A stretch of 64,000 bases of DNA from Bacteroidia bacterium (GTDB lineage Bacteria > Bacteroidota > Bacteroidia > B-17B0 > Aurantibacillaceae): positions 1 through 64,000 of the forward strand of contig BPGX01000003.1 in assembly GCA_026003255.1 (NCBI GenBank), read 5' to 3'. The notes beneath the pieces were generated by a model. The model was not told the origin of the DNA. It made no database searches and saw only the letters and a list, made by a program, of their open reading frames with translations. The translations under genes were made by a program, and so were the position numbers. Shown piece after piece: positions 45,901 through 55,424 of this stretch. The first letter of the stretch is position 1; every line of letters begins with the position of its first letter.

Positions 45901-47457
45901 AGTATTCATCCCAAACAGGACTCACTTCGATTCTTTGCACCGGCGGCAAAATTTAATTTGAGAAAATATATTATACGTTGTATTAATGTTCCATTCATCA
46001 GGACAGCAGATGCCAAGATTTTTCCGGATAGTGGTAAAGTTGTAATATACAAGAATGCGGTAATGGATACTCTAAAGAATGCAAATCTTTTGTGTAATAC
46101 CGTAACAAAGTTCCATAATATCAAAAAAGTTACAGCTAATATTTTTTCACGTCGGGATTATTTAGCCAGTGGGGAATATATTTATGTTGATGAGAATGAA
46201 AAACAATATCCTATTTATTTTAATACGATTAGGCCCGACACTGCTGGAGAGACAAAAGCAGTTGGAAAAATTGAGGAAAAAGATAATTTTAAACTAAATG
46301 ATTTCTTTACATTTGCTGGTACGGTAAAGCTTTCTGCATCCAATCAGTTTTTAAGATTTGAAGGAGGTACTAAAATTGAACATCCCTGTACAAAAATTAA
46401 AAAGGTATATTTGAAATTTGAAGGAGATATTGATCCGATGGATATTCAAATACCAGTGCCACCGGATAGTAAGGATATGTTTGGTAATCCGGTAGTCAAT
46501 GCTATTATGTATGCACAGGATACAACGGCTGTTTATAGTGGTTTTGTTTCTCCAAAATATAGAAAGAATGACAAGTTGATTGTAGGTTCGTATGGTTATT
46601 TGTCGTTTGATAAGGATATAGGTGAATATCAAATTTCATCTAAAGAAAAACTGACTGAGTTTAATTTACCTGGGAATTTCTTATCATTGAATGTTAATAC
46701 TTGTGAAGTATATGGTGAAGGAAAGATGGATTTATCACTTGATGTAGGACAGGTAAAAGTCCAACCTGCTGGAAATGCTAAACATTTTACAGTGAATGAT
46801 TCATTAGGAATAAAAACAATGCTATTAATAGATTTCTTTTTTGATAAAGGATTATTGAAGACAATGGCAAAAGATTTACAAATATATTTGAATTCTCTAA
46901 CACCAACAGATTTTAGTAGTCCCTCGTATGTGAAGTATCTGGCAGAATATGTTGGAAAAGAAAAAGCCGATAAGATAATTTCAGATTTGAACTTGTATGG
47001 AAATATTAAAAAATTCCCTGATGAATTAGAAAAAACATTTTTCTTTAATGATCTTCAATTTATTTATGATGCAAAATCTAAATCTTTTATGAGTAGAGGG
47101 AAATTGGGACTTGCTAACATCTTGTCACAAGAAATATATCGACAAATACCTGGAATAATAAAAATTGATAAAATGAAAAGTGGAGGCGATAAACTAACAA
47201 TATATTTGGAACCTGATCCTACAACATGGTATTATTTTGAATATTTCAAAGGCGTGATGAAGGCTATATCTTCCAATAAAGAATTTAATAATACAATCAA
47301 GGAAATGAAATCTAAAAATAGAAAACAGGATGTGGATAAAGGTCCGTCTTTTCAATTTACTATTGGCAATGAAACAACTGTAAAATTGTTTAAACGCAAG
47401 CTAGAACAAATGCAACAACAAGAAGAGGAAGAACAACAAAAGAAAGAAGATGAGTAA
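42967..47457 (+). CDS. very large secreted protein of unknown function
   Basis: A 1496-residue protein from the ATG at 42967 (a GTG lies one codon before). A signal peptide (about 1-22, FIFIYLIFLVFRNNA) is followed by a mostly beta-rich chain with no domain I can name. There are Gly-free repeats of the form FHGKDFAFDYDEFKVRM and RLRFDGTFSSAGIFPVFRE, which faintly recall barrel- or AsmA/OstA-like transport proteins, and a Q/E/K-rich C-terminal tail (QMQQQEEEEQQKKED). No T9SS sorting domain is visible, so it may stay in the periplasm or outer membrane. It overlaps the next gene by 8 bp, and that gene overlaps the kinase by 7 bp. Confidence 0.85.
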   Translation: MDKRFYFIFIYLIFLVFRNNAQKNTFSFSNDTTKFLKEIEEYFNTNAGNKKEAEVFLEDFTKRWKNNQIAGFYKQNIIETSNLFVQKKLKPFPYFVKYYKIIYDIIENNVSSSVFQNFYTVFTKALNSRQIKNLQDILEMCENLYKDNTFYTASFIFKTQTNDFVLEFDSVPRLKYQNTNIIGKNTRNDSIAIEETSGFYYPNLKKIFGKGGKVSWRRVGLSEDTYAQLKKYVIDCRNGTYTSDSAVFYGKQYFDKPQVGKLTDKIITEKTEDTYPRFDSYSKRLLVKDIYPNVDYDGGFGMRGDKFVGTGNSENPARIIIKKYNQKFVVVSAPSFAMNKERIAAYGAEVKMFLKNDSIYHPYIGFNYDVPKKKLVLLRGDKGIEKTPFTDTYHKVDVYVEQIEWNTEDSLMRFNFLPTNFQGEAYFESENFYSQDKAEAIKVGGFNIVQKIYEYYNMNNKMPFTVVDLAHYVNMLQNDLRPIIMKVASFNLIFYNPSTDVITVKQKLLDYMDYVKHKKDYDRLTIHSVIPGKDNAILNLLNYDLRIYGVKLILLSDTQKVFVFPKDQMVLLKKNRNFNFSGVVASGKFEFHGKDFAFDYDEFKVRMKTIDSIKIYVETGDVDEYGRKKFKQVQTKIEDASGELRIDAPKNKSGWGKAPSFPIFQSFKESYAYYDSKKIFKGVYNRNNFYFKIDPFTIDSVDNFRNERLRFDGTFSSAGIFPVFRETLTLQSDYSLGFIRNTPPEGYDTYGKTGNYKNEIRLSNRGLRGTGELRFSSALAKSDDFIFFPDSTNGVAQTIDFQEQEAPFECPIAHGDTVQIHFVPKAKLLQTRSLQKPIVAYKEQVKFTGRLDLTEKQLTGNGKVEFEKIASLTAMKILFIRRKFFSDTCNFYLKAMQEEGLAFSTNNMNAKIDFDNRVGEFVTNGEGSYVRFDKNQYIAYMDRFKWYMDDENIELGDEQQRINAEVENDLDIEGPEFISIHPKQDSLRFFAPAAKFNLRKYIIRCINVPFIRTADAKIFPDSGKVVIYKNAVMDTLKNANLLCNTVTKFHNIKKVTANIFSRRDYLASGEYIYVDENEKQYPIYFNTIRPDTAGETKAVGKIEEKDNFKLNDFFTFAGTVKLSASNQFLRFEGGTKIEHPCTKIKKVYLKFEGDIDPMDIQIPVPPDSKDMFGNPVVNAIMYAQDTTAVYSGFVSPKYRKNDKLIVGSYGYLSFDKDIGEYQISSKEKLTEFNLPGNFLSLNVNTCEVYGEGKMDLSLDVGQVKVQPAGNAKHFTVNDSLGIKTMLLIDFFFDKGLLKTMAKDLQIYLNSLTPTDFSSPSYVKYLAEYVGKEKADKIISDLNLYGNIKKFPDELEKTFFFNDLQFIYDAKSKSFMSRGKLGLANILSQEIYRQIPGIIKIDKMKSGGDKLTIYLEPDPTTWYYFEYFKGVMKAISSNKEFNNTIKEMKSKNRKQDVDKGPSFQFTIGNETTVKLFKRKLEQMQQQEEEEQQKKEDE

Positions 47458-48874
47458 GAAGCAGTATAAATTAATAGACAATAACGATATTCAATGGTTT
47501 ATTGAATTATTGGGCGAATCAAGGGTAATCAGTGATAAAGCATTGTTGTATGATTATGCACATGATGAAACGGAGGATTTGATGTTTTATCCAGATGTGG
47601 TGTTGTTTCCAGAAAATTCTATCGAAGTAAGCAAGATATTAAAGTACTGCAATGAACAGTTAATTCCAGTAACGACTCGTGGTGCTGGTACAAGTTTGAG
47701 TGGAGGTGCCTTGCCGGTATGTGGAGGAATCGTACTTTCTACCAGACGAATGAATAAAATTTTAAAGATAGATACCGACAATTTTCAGGCCATAGTTGAA
47801 CCGGGGGTTATTAATTACGAATTACAGAAAGCATTAGAACCTTATGGTTTATTTTATCCCCCGGATCCTGCCAGCTGGCAAGTCAGCACCATTGGAGGAA
47901 ATGTAGCACACGCCAGTGGTGGTCCAAAAGCTGTGAAATATGGAACGACGAGAGATTATGTTTTGAATTTAGAAGTAGTATTAGCAAATGGTGATGTTAT
48001 CTGGACAGGCGCTAATACTTTGAAGTATTCAACAGCATATAATCTGACACATTTGTTTATTGGAAGCGAGGGAACGCTTGGTGTGATTACAAAAATAGTT
48101 GTAAAAGTGGTTCCCAAATTACCATACAATGTTTTATTATTGTATTCATTTTTATCAGAAATAGACGCCTGTAAAGCAGTAAATGAGATTTTACTTCATC
48201 ACATACAGCCATCTGCATTAGAATTTATGGAACGAGATGCGATTGAATGGAGCATAAGATATAACGATATTATGAATGTTCCAATTTCTGATTCTACTCA
48301 AGCATTATTATTAATTGAATTAGAAGGAAAATCTTTCGATCAAATCTGGAAAGATGTAGAAAGTTTAAATACTGTTCTTGAGAAATATTCACTGGCTTCT
48401 GACCCTATGATTGCCGAAACAGAGGAAGAAAAGAATACTTTATGGAAAATTAGAAGAAAAGTTGGTGAAGCCGTTAAAAGCAATTCTGTTTACAAAGAAG
48501 AAGATACTGTAGTGCCAAGGGCTGCATTACCAGAATTATTAAAGAGAGTAAAAGATATTGGAAAAAAATATGGTTTTAAATCCGTGTGTTATGGGCATGC
48601 GGGAGATGGGAATTTACACATCAATATAATTAAAGGCGAAATGCGTGATGAAAAATGGAATAAAGAATTGCCCGAGGCAATAAAAGAAATTTTTGGAACT
48701 TGTAAAGAATTGGGTGGTACAATTAGTGGAGAGCATGGAATTGGTTGGGTACAAAAAAGTTATTTACCCATTGTTTTTAGTTCTGCACATTTTCAATTAT
48801 TTTTGGGTATTAAAAATACCTTTGACCCTAATCATATATTAAATCCCAATAAAATTTTTCCAGATCAATGGTAA
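47450..48874 (+). CDS. FAD-linked oxidase (GlcD/D-lactate dehydrogenase type)
   Basis: A 474-residue flavoenzyme. The FAD-binding (PCMH) domain shows TRGAGTSLSGGALPVCGGIV (about residues 76-95), PPDPASWQVSTIGGNVAHAS and IGSEGTLGVITKIVVK. The C-terminal domain shows CYGHAGDGNLHINIIKGE and SGEHGIGW. It likely oxidises a 2-hydroxy acid such as glycolate or D-lactate; which one is not certain. It overlaps the genes on both sides, so the three are co-translated. Confidence 0.92.
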   Translation: MSKKQYKLIDNNDIQWFIELLGESRVISDKALLYDYAHDETEDLMFYPDVVLFPENSIEVSKILKYCNEQLIPVTTRGAGTSLSGGALPVCGGIVLSTRRMNKILKIDTDNFQAIVEPGVINYELQKALEPYGLFYPPDPASWQVSTIGGNVAHASGGPKAVKYGTTRDYVLNLEVVLANGDVIWTGANTLKYSTAYNLTHLFIGSEGTLGVITKIVVKVVPKLPYNVLLLYSFLSEIDACKAVNEILLHHIQPSALEFMERDAIEWSIRYNDIMNVPISDSTQALLLIELEGKSFDQIWKDVESLNTVLEKYSLASDPMIAETEEEKNTLWKIRRKVGEAVKSNSVYKEEDTVVPRAALPELLKRVKDIGKKYGFKSVCYGHAGDGNLHINIIKGEMRDEKWNKELPEAIKEIFGTCKELGGTISGEHGIGWVQKSYLPIVFSSAHFQLFLGIKNTFDPNHILNPNKIFPDQW

Positions 48875-49935
48875 ATGAAATATTTAAATATTTTAAGCAT
48901 AACCGATGGTATTACATTGCACAGGTCAGTGGTTGGGTGGTATTTACATTAGTACATGTTTTGTTTTATAAAATTGCTTTACCGCTGGAATTAAATGTAA
49001 TTGTATTTTATTTATCATGGTTGTTTATTGGATTTTTAATATCTCATATTTATCGTTTCTTTCTAAAAAAATTTTTAGTAATTCAAAAACCGTTGTACAT
49101 TCAAATTGCTTTGACACTTATTTCACCAATTTTTCTTTCATATATTTTTTTTAATACGGTTCAGGGTATAGGTTGTAAGTTAGGTGTATTAAACAGTACA
49201 TCTGATAATACAGCTTTTTTGGATGTATCCGGTTATTACAATTTTTATTTGGTTTTTCTAATCTGGAATGTTGGTTATTTTGGAGTGAACTATGTGATTA
49301 ACTATAGAAAAGAAGAAATCACCGAGCTAAAACTGGAGGCCGCAAACAGAGAAGTTGAATTGAATATATTAAAATCACAGTTAAATCCCCATTTTTTGTT
49401 TAACGCTTTAAATAGTATTCGTGCTTTAATTGATGAAAATCCTCAAAAATCAAGAGAAGCAATTACGCAGCTTTCTAATATTTTGAGAAATATCTTATCA
49501 GCTCAAAAAAATAAGGAGATTCATTTTGAAGATGAGATAAGTATTGTGCAAGATTATTTATCACTTGAAAAAATAAGATATGAAGAGCGATTGAATTATT
49601 CTTTTGAAATAGACCCTAAAACATTGCAGTTTTCAATACCACCTTTAATGATTCAAACATTAGTAGAGAATGCGATTAAGCATGGTATTGCGAAACAGCC
49701 AAAAGGTGGACATATTCGTATTCATTCGCGTCTGGCTTATCCAATGTGGTTTATAACTATCATCAATACAGGCAAAATTCAAAACAATGAGAATAAAACC
49801 AATGGAATAGGTATTAAGAATACTTTGGATAGATTGCAATTGTTATACGGGAATAATGCTTACTTTAAACTGGAACAAGTTAGTGAAAATGAGGTACTTG
49901 CTGAAATTGTGATTAAGTTGAATGACACAGAATAA
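48868..49935 (+). CDS. LytS/YehU-type sensor histidine kinase
   Basis: A 355-residue protein. The N-terminal half holds about four membrane segments (about residues 12-150). The histidine-kinase box is LKSQLNPHFLFNALNSIRAL (about 170), with the phospho-accepting His in NPHFLFN, and a degenerate ATPase part has VENAIKHGIAKQPKGGHI. These kinases normally pair with a LytTR response regulator; none is next to it here. It overlaps the GlcD-type gene by 7 bp and converges on the phosphatase gene. Confidence 0.9.
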   Translation: MVNEIFKYFKHNRWYYIAQVSGWVVFTLVHVLFYKIALPLELNVIVFYLSWLFIGFLISHIYRFFLKKFLVIQKPLYIQIALTLISPIFLSYIFFNTVQGIGCKLGVLNSTSDNTAFLDVSGYYNFYLVFLIWNVGYFGVNYVINYRKEEITELKLEAANREVELNILKSQLNPHFLFNALNSIRALIDENPQKSREAITQLSNILRNILSAQKNKEIHFEDEISIVQDYLSLEKIRYEERLNYSFEIDPKTLQFSIPPLMIQTLVENAIKHGIAKQPKGGHIRIHSRLAYPMWFITIINTGKIQNNENKTNGIGIKNTLDRLQLLYGNNAYFKLEQVSENEVLAEIVIKLNDTE

Positions 49936-49938
49936 AAC

Positions 49939-51172
49939 TTAAACAGAAGTTTGTATAATAAGAATGGCTAAATCATCTTTCAATGTATACTGATGGTTTT
50001 GTAATTCTTTTATCCAATTTAATAAATTCTTTTTAGCATCGATTATGGATTTGTGTTGATATTTTGAAATGAACTCTGTAATATCTTTAAGTTGAATATT
50101 AAATAAATCAAGAAAATCTGTAAGACCATCGGTATAGGTAAAGAGATATAATTCTTTTTTATACTCCAATATCGATACATCAATATAAGGCAACTGGTCT
50201 AAAAATCCTAATAAACAAGTACCTTTATCCAAGTATAATAATTGATTATCTATCCACAATATAGGTGGATTGTGTCCTGCATTTATGTAGGTCAATTGCC
50301 TGCTTTGTAAATTAATTTTACCAATAAAAAGAGAAACAAATTTTTCTCCTTTGGCATTTTCAATTACTCTTTTGTTGATTTGAATGACTATATCTTTTAG
50401 ATTATGTGTAAATTCAAGAGCAGTATGCAGTGCGGCTTGTATATTGCTCATTAATAATGCAGCCGATATGCCTTTACCTGAAACATCGGCAATACAAAAA
50501 ATATATTCGTGATTGTTTAATTTTATAAAATCGTAGTAATCGCCACCAATCAATGAAAAAGGAACATAATCCGCTACAACTTTAATGTTTTTAGAATAGG
50601 GCAAATGTTGAGGTAATAACATAGATTGAACTTGCCTTGCCAGTTCTACTTCCTTTTTAATTTCAGCTTGTTGGATAGCATTGCGATAAAGCTTCTTGTT
50701 TTCAATAGCAACAGCAATTATATTTGTTAATGTTTGAACAAAAGGTAAATGCTGAATAACCGGGCTCATCCCAATTTTTTGGGGATTAACATCGCCCATT
50801 AGTAAATAAGCCAAAGGTATTTCTTTGTGATAAACAGGTACTACAACATCAAACGCTTTACTTAAACTATTTTGAAATGCTGTAAGTGTTTCAATATCTT
50901 TTATTAATAATAACTCGTTTTCAAATTTAATTGGGATGTTTTTTTTTTATACCAACTTGCAAAATACATTCCCACACAGATTGTTCAGCAGCTTTTGATA
51001 GATCAATATTTGTATTGATAAATAAACAAAACTTTTTAATAGATAAATTATTATATAAAAATTCTTTGTAGATACTTAACAACTCTTCAACAGAGGCATT
51101 GTTGTTAATGGCTTTAGTAATGTGTAAAAGTAAATTGAGTTTTAAGTCCTTTATTTCTTTATGAGAAAGCAT
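49939..51172 (-). pseudogene. GAF-like + SpoIIE/PP2C phosphatase (RsbU-like), frameshifted
   Basis: Two reading frames belong to one gene. The N-terminal part (51172 to about 50950) ends at a run of ten T (plus strand 50939-50948). Removing one base joins it to a GAF-like region and a SpoIIE-type phosphatase domain (ADYVPFSLIGGDYYDFIKL, then FCIADVSGKGISAALLMSNI and FTYTDGLTDF), giving 410 residues. Such proteins dephosphorylate anti-sigma antagonist proteins. As read, the phosphatase domain has lost its normal start (it begins at a TTG). The start at 51172 is next to the PyrR-like gene's stop. Confidence 0.87.
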
Positions 51173-51173
51173 T

Positions 51174-51686
51174 TTATTTATTCAATAAGTACACTTGAGA
51201 ATTGGATTTTTTATCAAGACAAGCTTCAATATGATTTTGATATGTTGTTGAAAGTGTTAGTCCCACAAAATCAGGATAAACAGGGAATTGTTGATGACTT
51301 CTATTTACCAAAACAAGAACACGAAGTGAATTTAAATTTATTCCTAAAAAAGGTTGAAGCGCATAAAACAGTGTTTTTCCACTATTCAAAACATCATCTA
51401 TTATTAATACATCTTTGTTTTCAAGAGATTTCAAGAGTTTCTCACCAATCTTTACACTGCCAATAGGTTTTTGCTTATTTATATGCAGTTGATTCAAAAC
51501 TATCTCCTTACGTAAATATTGCTTTAATTCTTTACTTATTCGCTCTGCTAATTTATATCCTTGCCCTTCAATACCAAAAATATATAATTGCCTTACATTA
51601 AAATATCGCTCTGCTAGCTCATTGCTTAATCTTTGAATCTTTAGTTCTACTTGATCCGCATTTAATAATAATTTTATATCCGACAT
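51174..51686 (-). CDS. phosphoribosyltransferase family protein (PyrR-like)
   Basis: A 170-residue PRTase. The PRPP-binding loop is DVLIIDDVLNSGKTLFYAL (about residues 92-110), with LYIFGIEGQGYKLAERI before it. Bacillus PyrR attenuates pyrimidine operons. Here neither attenuator hairpins nor pyrimidine genes are adjacent, so the regulatory role is unproven; uracil phosphoribosyltransferase activity is an alternative. It lies 3 bp after dapA and just before the phosphatase gene. A long plus-strand frame over it is rejected because of this clear motif. Confidence 0.87.
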   Translation of the reverse strand: MSDIKLLLNADQVELKIQRLSNELAERYFNVRQLYIFGIEGQGYKLAERISKELKQYLRKEIVLNQLHINKQKPIGSVKIGEKLLKSLENKDVLIIDDVLNSGKTLFYALQPFLGINLNSLRVLVLVNRSHQQFPVYPDFVGLTLSTTYQNHIEACLDKKSNSQVYLLNK

Positions 51687-51689
51687 ATT

Positions 51690-52580
51690 TTAATCTTTAC
51701 CAATTAACTGAATTAATTTTTTAATTTCACTTTGAACGGTTTTATTTGGTAAAGCCAATGGAAGTCGTACATAAGGTTGCGTAATTCCAAGAATATTCAA
51801 TGCATACTTAATGCCACCCGGATTGCCATCTGCAAATAATTGTTCTGTGAAGAATAACAATGAATAATGTAGTTTCCTTGCTTTTTCAAAATCACCTTTC
51901 AAGGCGGCATGAACCATTTCAGAAAAACGTTTGGGATAAGCATTCGCCACTACGGAAATTACACCATCTGCACCCGCAGCAATGAGTGGCAAAGTGAGAT
52001 TGTCATCACCGCTTATTACTAAAAAATCTTTTGGGCGTTTAGCAATGATTTTCATTATTTGCTCCATATTGCCGGATGCTTCTTTTATTCCGATGATATT
52101 CTTAAAATCATTCGCCAATCTTAATGTGGTTTGCCATTGAATATTGGAAGACGTTCTGCCAGGTACATTGTAGAGTATTATTGGTAAAGGTGATACCGAT
52201 GCTAAAGCTTTGTAATGCTGGTAGATTCCTTCTTGAGAAGGTTTGTTGTAATACGGAGACACAGATAAAATAGCTGAAAATCCACTTAAATTATAAGTTT
52301 CAAAATCTTTTAATAATTGTAGAGTATTGTTTCCTCCAATGCCTAATACTAATGGAACCTTATTCTTATTTTCTTCTTTAATAATTTGTATGACTTGTTT
52401 TTTTTCTTCTTTATCTAATGTAGCGCTTTCGCCTGTTGTACCCAATACTACAATATATTCAACTTTTCCTTTAATTAAATGTTGTACAAGTTTTCTTAAA
52501 GAATTTTCATCAATTTTTCCTGATTTTGTAAATGGCGTAACAATGGCTACTCCAGTGCCTCTTAAAAAACTGTGTTTCAT
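51690..52580 (-). CDS. dapA: 4-hydroxy-tetrahydrodipicolinate synthase
   Basis: A 296-residue DapA that condenses pyruvate with aspartate semialdehyde in lysine and peptidoglycan precursor synthesis. Key sequences are GTGVAIVTPF, VLGTTGESATLDKEEK, ILYNVPGRTSSNI (catalytic Tyr) and IIGIKEASGNMEQIM (the Schiff-base Lys). The length is normal. It lies between the subtilase gene (9-bp gap) and the PyrR-like gene. Confidence 0.96.
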   Translation of the reverse strand: MKHSFLRGTGVAIVTPFTKSGKIDENSLRKLVQHLIKGKVEYIVVLGTTGESATLDKEEKKQVIQIIKEENKNKVPLVLGIGGNNTLQLLKDFETYNLSGFSAILSVSPYYNKPSQEGIYQHYKALASVSPLPIILYNVPGRTSSNIQWQTTLRLANDFKNIIGIKEASGNMEQIMKIIAKRPKDFLVISGDDNLTLPLIAAGADGVISVVANAYPKRFSEMVHAALKGDFEKARKLHYSLLFFTEQLFADGNPGGIKYALNILGITQPYVRLPLALPNKTVQSEIKKLIQLIGKD

Positions 52581-52589
52581 AGTTTAAAT

Positions 52590-55370
52590 TTAATCAATTA
52601 CAAGTTTAAAGTTGATATTGTTTTTTTCTGTGGCAATTTTAATAAAATAAATCCCTTTTGACCAGTTTTGTGTAGATAGAGCAAACAAATTTTCACTAAA
52701 GTTATTTTTGTAAATTGTTTTTCCAGAAATATCAATGACTTCAATAAATTTAAGTAGGTTGTCGTTTGAAGTAATATATACCCAATCTTTTGCTGGATTA
52801 GGATAAATGAAATAGTGGTCTTTATCCCCAAAGTTTTTTACAACGAGTGGTAAATTGTCGTACATAATTTGTGCCTGATTGGCAGAATTGATTAAATCTT
52901 GCAAGCTATCACCAGCAATAAGGGCAAAAGCTAATTTTACAGTTTGCCCGGGGTTTATGGTGAGTGGTCCCGCAGACATTACTTCTATAACATCGTTTCC
53001 TGTAGCCCCTTGACCAGCATTTAATCTCTGTGTTGAGAGCGTAATATATTTTTCAGATTTATCATAACCATCATATAAGTTTACTCCGCCACCTCCTCCA
53101 TTTATATTATCAATGCCATAAAAAACAGGGTTTACAGAGTGTGTAAGCAATTTTATACCAGCAAACATCGGTGTTCCGGTAGTTCTATAAGTATATCCCA
53201 TTTTTGTAGAAGCATCGTAAGCACATTTATTATCTGCAAAACTGGAAGCATCAATATCAAAATCAGCAAAAATACCAGCATAAAAATTATTAAGCGTAGT
53301 AGATTGATTATTTTTAAAAGTGTATTCCCAGATGATAAACTTTGTATTTGGAATCGTGCTCCATGCAAATGTTCTTTGTTCTATCTCCACACTCATCGGG
53401 GTTGAAGAGGCCGCATCATTATATTTTGCATAGGTATCCATGTCGCTTAAAGCACTGCTTGCAGGGATTTTGACAATAGGAGAAATGGTCGTAAATTCGT
53501 TATCATAGCCACCGCTGGCATTTCGTACACAATTTGAAACGCTTGTTGTTGAGACACCAAACATTAAACCTGCTTCGTATAATAAATTATTACCATTATA
53601 GGTAAAACCAAGTCCCTGTGTTTGATTAGTACTATTGTATCCGATTCTTCCATTACTGGTTCCAGTTGAGAATACATCGTTTACAGTGATATTGATATAA
53701 GTTGCATTCATATACACATAAAAGAATTGTGTCCATGAATTACTACCATCGGATATAACGATTTTAAATGTAATAGGTGTATTAGGTGCGAAATTGAAAT
53801 TAACCTTAAACATAAAAGGACTTAAAGAATGATTCACACTGGCTAATGTGTTTAATGAACCAATTGTGAATGTATTGGTTAATGGAGTCACTTGAACTGT
53901 TGGAGAAAGGCAAGTTAAAGTGGCTGTGAGATTAGAGGCATTGGCAAGAAAATTTTTGAATTCGCCTGAAATTCTCAAAGTGTCTCCATTCAAAAAGAGT
54001 TCATCGTTTTTATCTGTAACAGAAATGTTTTGATATACAACATAAGGCAAATTAGGATCGGTTAATGCTCTATACAAATTAAGACGGCCTGTGCCAAGTT
54101 TATTTTGGTAAGAAGCATTGCCAGATAAACCATAGATATTATCTGCTGTTTGTTTTAATCTGTATAATGTTTGTAAAGCATTGTAAGATGGGAAATAAGA
54201 ACGTACCAGTGCTGCACCACCAGCTACACAGGGTGAAGCCATGGAAGTACCACTGCTGAAAATATATGTGTTACCATTCCATGTTGAATAAATGTTAGAG
54301 CCCGGGGCACAAATATCTACATAGTAACCATAGTTAGAAAAATTACTCTTTACATCGTTATTATCTGTACTGGCTACTGCTAAAACATTGTCATAAGCGG
54401 CAGGAAAAAATTCCTGATCAACTCCATTGTTCCCACAAGCAGCTACTACTAATGCATCATGATTGAAGGTAGCATAATTGATGATGTCTTGACCGTATTG
54501 GCCACCAGCGGTGCTTCCCCAGGAACAATTAATCACTTTACAACCATGTTCAGCCGCATATTTTATACCTTCATAAGAAGCAACAAGGTTTCCACCAGCA
54601 TCTGCAATTTTTACGGGCAAATATCTACACTTAAATCCAACGCCAGCCATTCCAGTGCTATTATCTGTGCTTGCTGCTGCAATGCCAGTAACGTGGATAC
54701 CATGTGCATTACCCTGCCAGGTTGGGTCATTGTCATTAGTCCCTAAATCCCAACCTTGAAAATTATCTACATATCCGTCGCCGTCGTTGTCAATTCCATC
54801 AATGGGGTCGTTGTAGTTTTTTTTGACATTACCTTGTAAATCAGAATGCGTCAGTTCTATGCCTGTATCCGTAATTCCAATGACAGTATTCGTATCTCCT
54901 TGATGTACATTCCATGCGTTGTAGGCCTGTATGTTGGTTAATGCATATTGGAATGAAACATCGGGATCATTAGGAGTATAAAGTAGTTGTGGTAAGTAAT
55001 ATGGCTCTGCATATTCCAGAACATTTGTATTTATTAAAGCGTTTATTATTTTTTGAATAGGGATATTTTCGGAGTATTTTATTTCATAAATTAAAGATAA
55101 ATCTACTAAAGGATAGCCCCATTTGTTGAATTTTTCTCTTGGTGGTTGTTGTTCAGGAAATTTTTTCTTGATTGATGTTACTTGAATTTTCTGGAAAATG
55201 TTTTGCAAACTCGGGATATTAATTTCATTTTGATTACATTGACTTCGGTATTGTTCCTTTACCTTTAATATTAAAGTATTGGGTAAAAAATTATTTTGCT
55301 GTTGTGAAAAAAGAACATGGCTAATGAAAAGCACTAAGATAATACTAAGATTTAAATTAATTTTTTTCAT
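52590..55370 (-). CDS. S8 family serine peptidase with T9SS type A sorting domain
   Basis: A 926-residue secreted subtilase. A signal peptide (about 1-22) is followed by a pro-region (about 25-150), then the S8 domain with the triad Asp in VIGITDTGIELTHSDL, His in NAHGIHVTGIAAAST and Ser in SSGTSMASPCVAGGAALV. A beta-sandwich region (about 440-850) leads to the T9SS sorting domain (FIYPNPAKDWVYITS, then GIYFIKIATEKNNINFKLVI). It is exported to the surface or medium through the type IX system to cleave proteins. The triad is complete. It follows a terminator and is upstream of dapA. Confidence 0.93.
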   Translation of the reverse strand: MKKINLNLSIILVLFISHVLFSQQQNNFLPNTLILKVKEQYRSQCNQNEINIPSLQNIFQKIQVTSIKKKFPEQQPPREKFNKWGYPLVDLSLIYEIKYSENIPIQKIINALINTNVLEYAEPYYLPQLLYTPNDPDVSFQYALTNIQAYNAWNVHQGDTNTVIGITDTGIELTHSDLQGNVKKNYNDPIDGIDNDGDGYVDNFQGWDLGTNDNDPTWQGNAHGIHVTGIAAASTDNSTGMAGVGFKCRYLPVKIADAGGNLVASYEGIKYAAEHGCKVINCSWGSTAGGQYGQDIINYATFNHDALVVAACGNNGVDQEFFPAAYDNVLAVASTDNNDVKSNFSNYGYYVDICAPGSNIYSTWNGNTYIFSSGTSMASPCVAGGAALVRSYFPSYNALQTLYRLKQTADNIYGLSGNASYQNKLGTGRLNLYRALTDPNLPYVVYQNISVTDKNDELFLNGDTLRISGEFKNFLANASNLTATLTCLSPTVQVTPLTNTFTIGSLNTLASVNHSLSPFMFKVNFNFAPNTPITFKIVISDGSNSWTQFFYVYMNATYINITVNDVFSTGTSNGRIGYNSTNQTQGLGFTYNGNNLLYEAGLMFGVSTTSVSNCVRNASGGYDNEFTTISPIVKIPASSALSDMDTYAKYNDAASSTPMSVEIEQRTFAWSTIPNTKFIIWEYTFKNNQSTTLNNFYAGIFADFDIDASSFADNKCAYDASTKMGYTYRTTGTPMFAGIKLLTHSVNPVFYGIDNINGGGGGVNLYDGYDKSEKYITLSTQRLNAGQGATGNDVIEVMSAGPLTINPGQTVKLAFALIAGDSLQDLINSANQAQIMYDNLPLVVKNFGDKDHYFIYPNPAKDWVYITSNDNLLKFIEVIDISGKTIYKNNFSENLFALSTQNWSKGIYFIKIATEKNNINFKLVID

Positions 55371-55424
55371 ATTTTTTTTGTGGAAATATACGAAATAAAA
55401 TACATAAAAGTAATCAAAAAAAAT

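Noticed and set aside
51161..51466. A 101-codon plus-strand frame opposite the PyrR-like gene
   Set aside because: The minus strand carries a clear PRPP-binding motif and normal family length, while this frame has no recognisable features.
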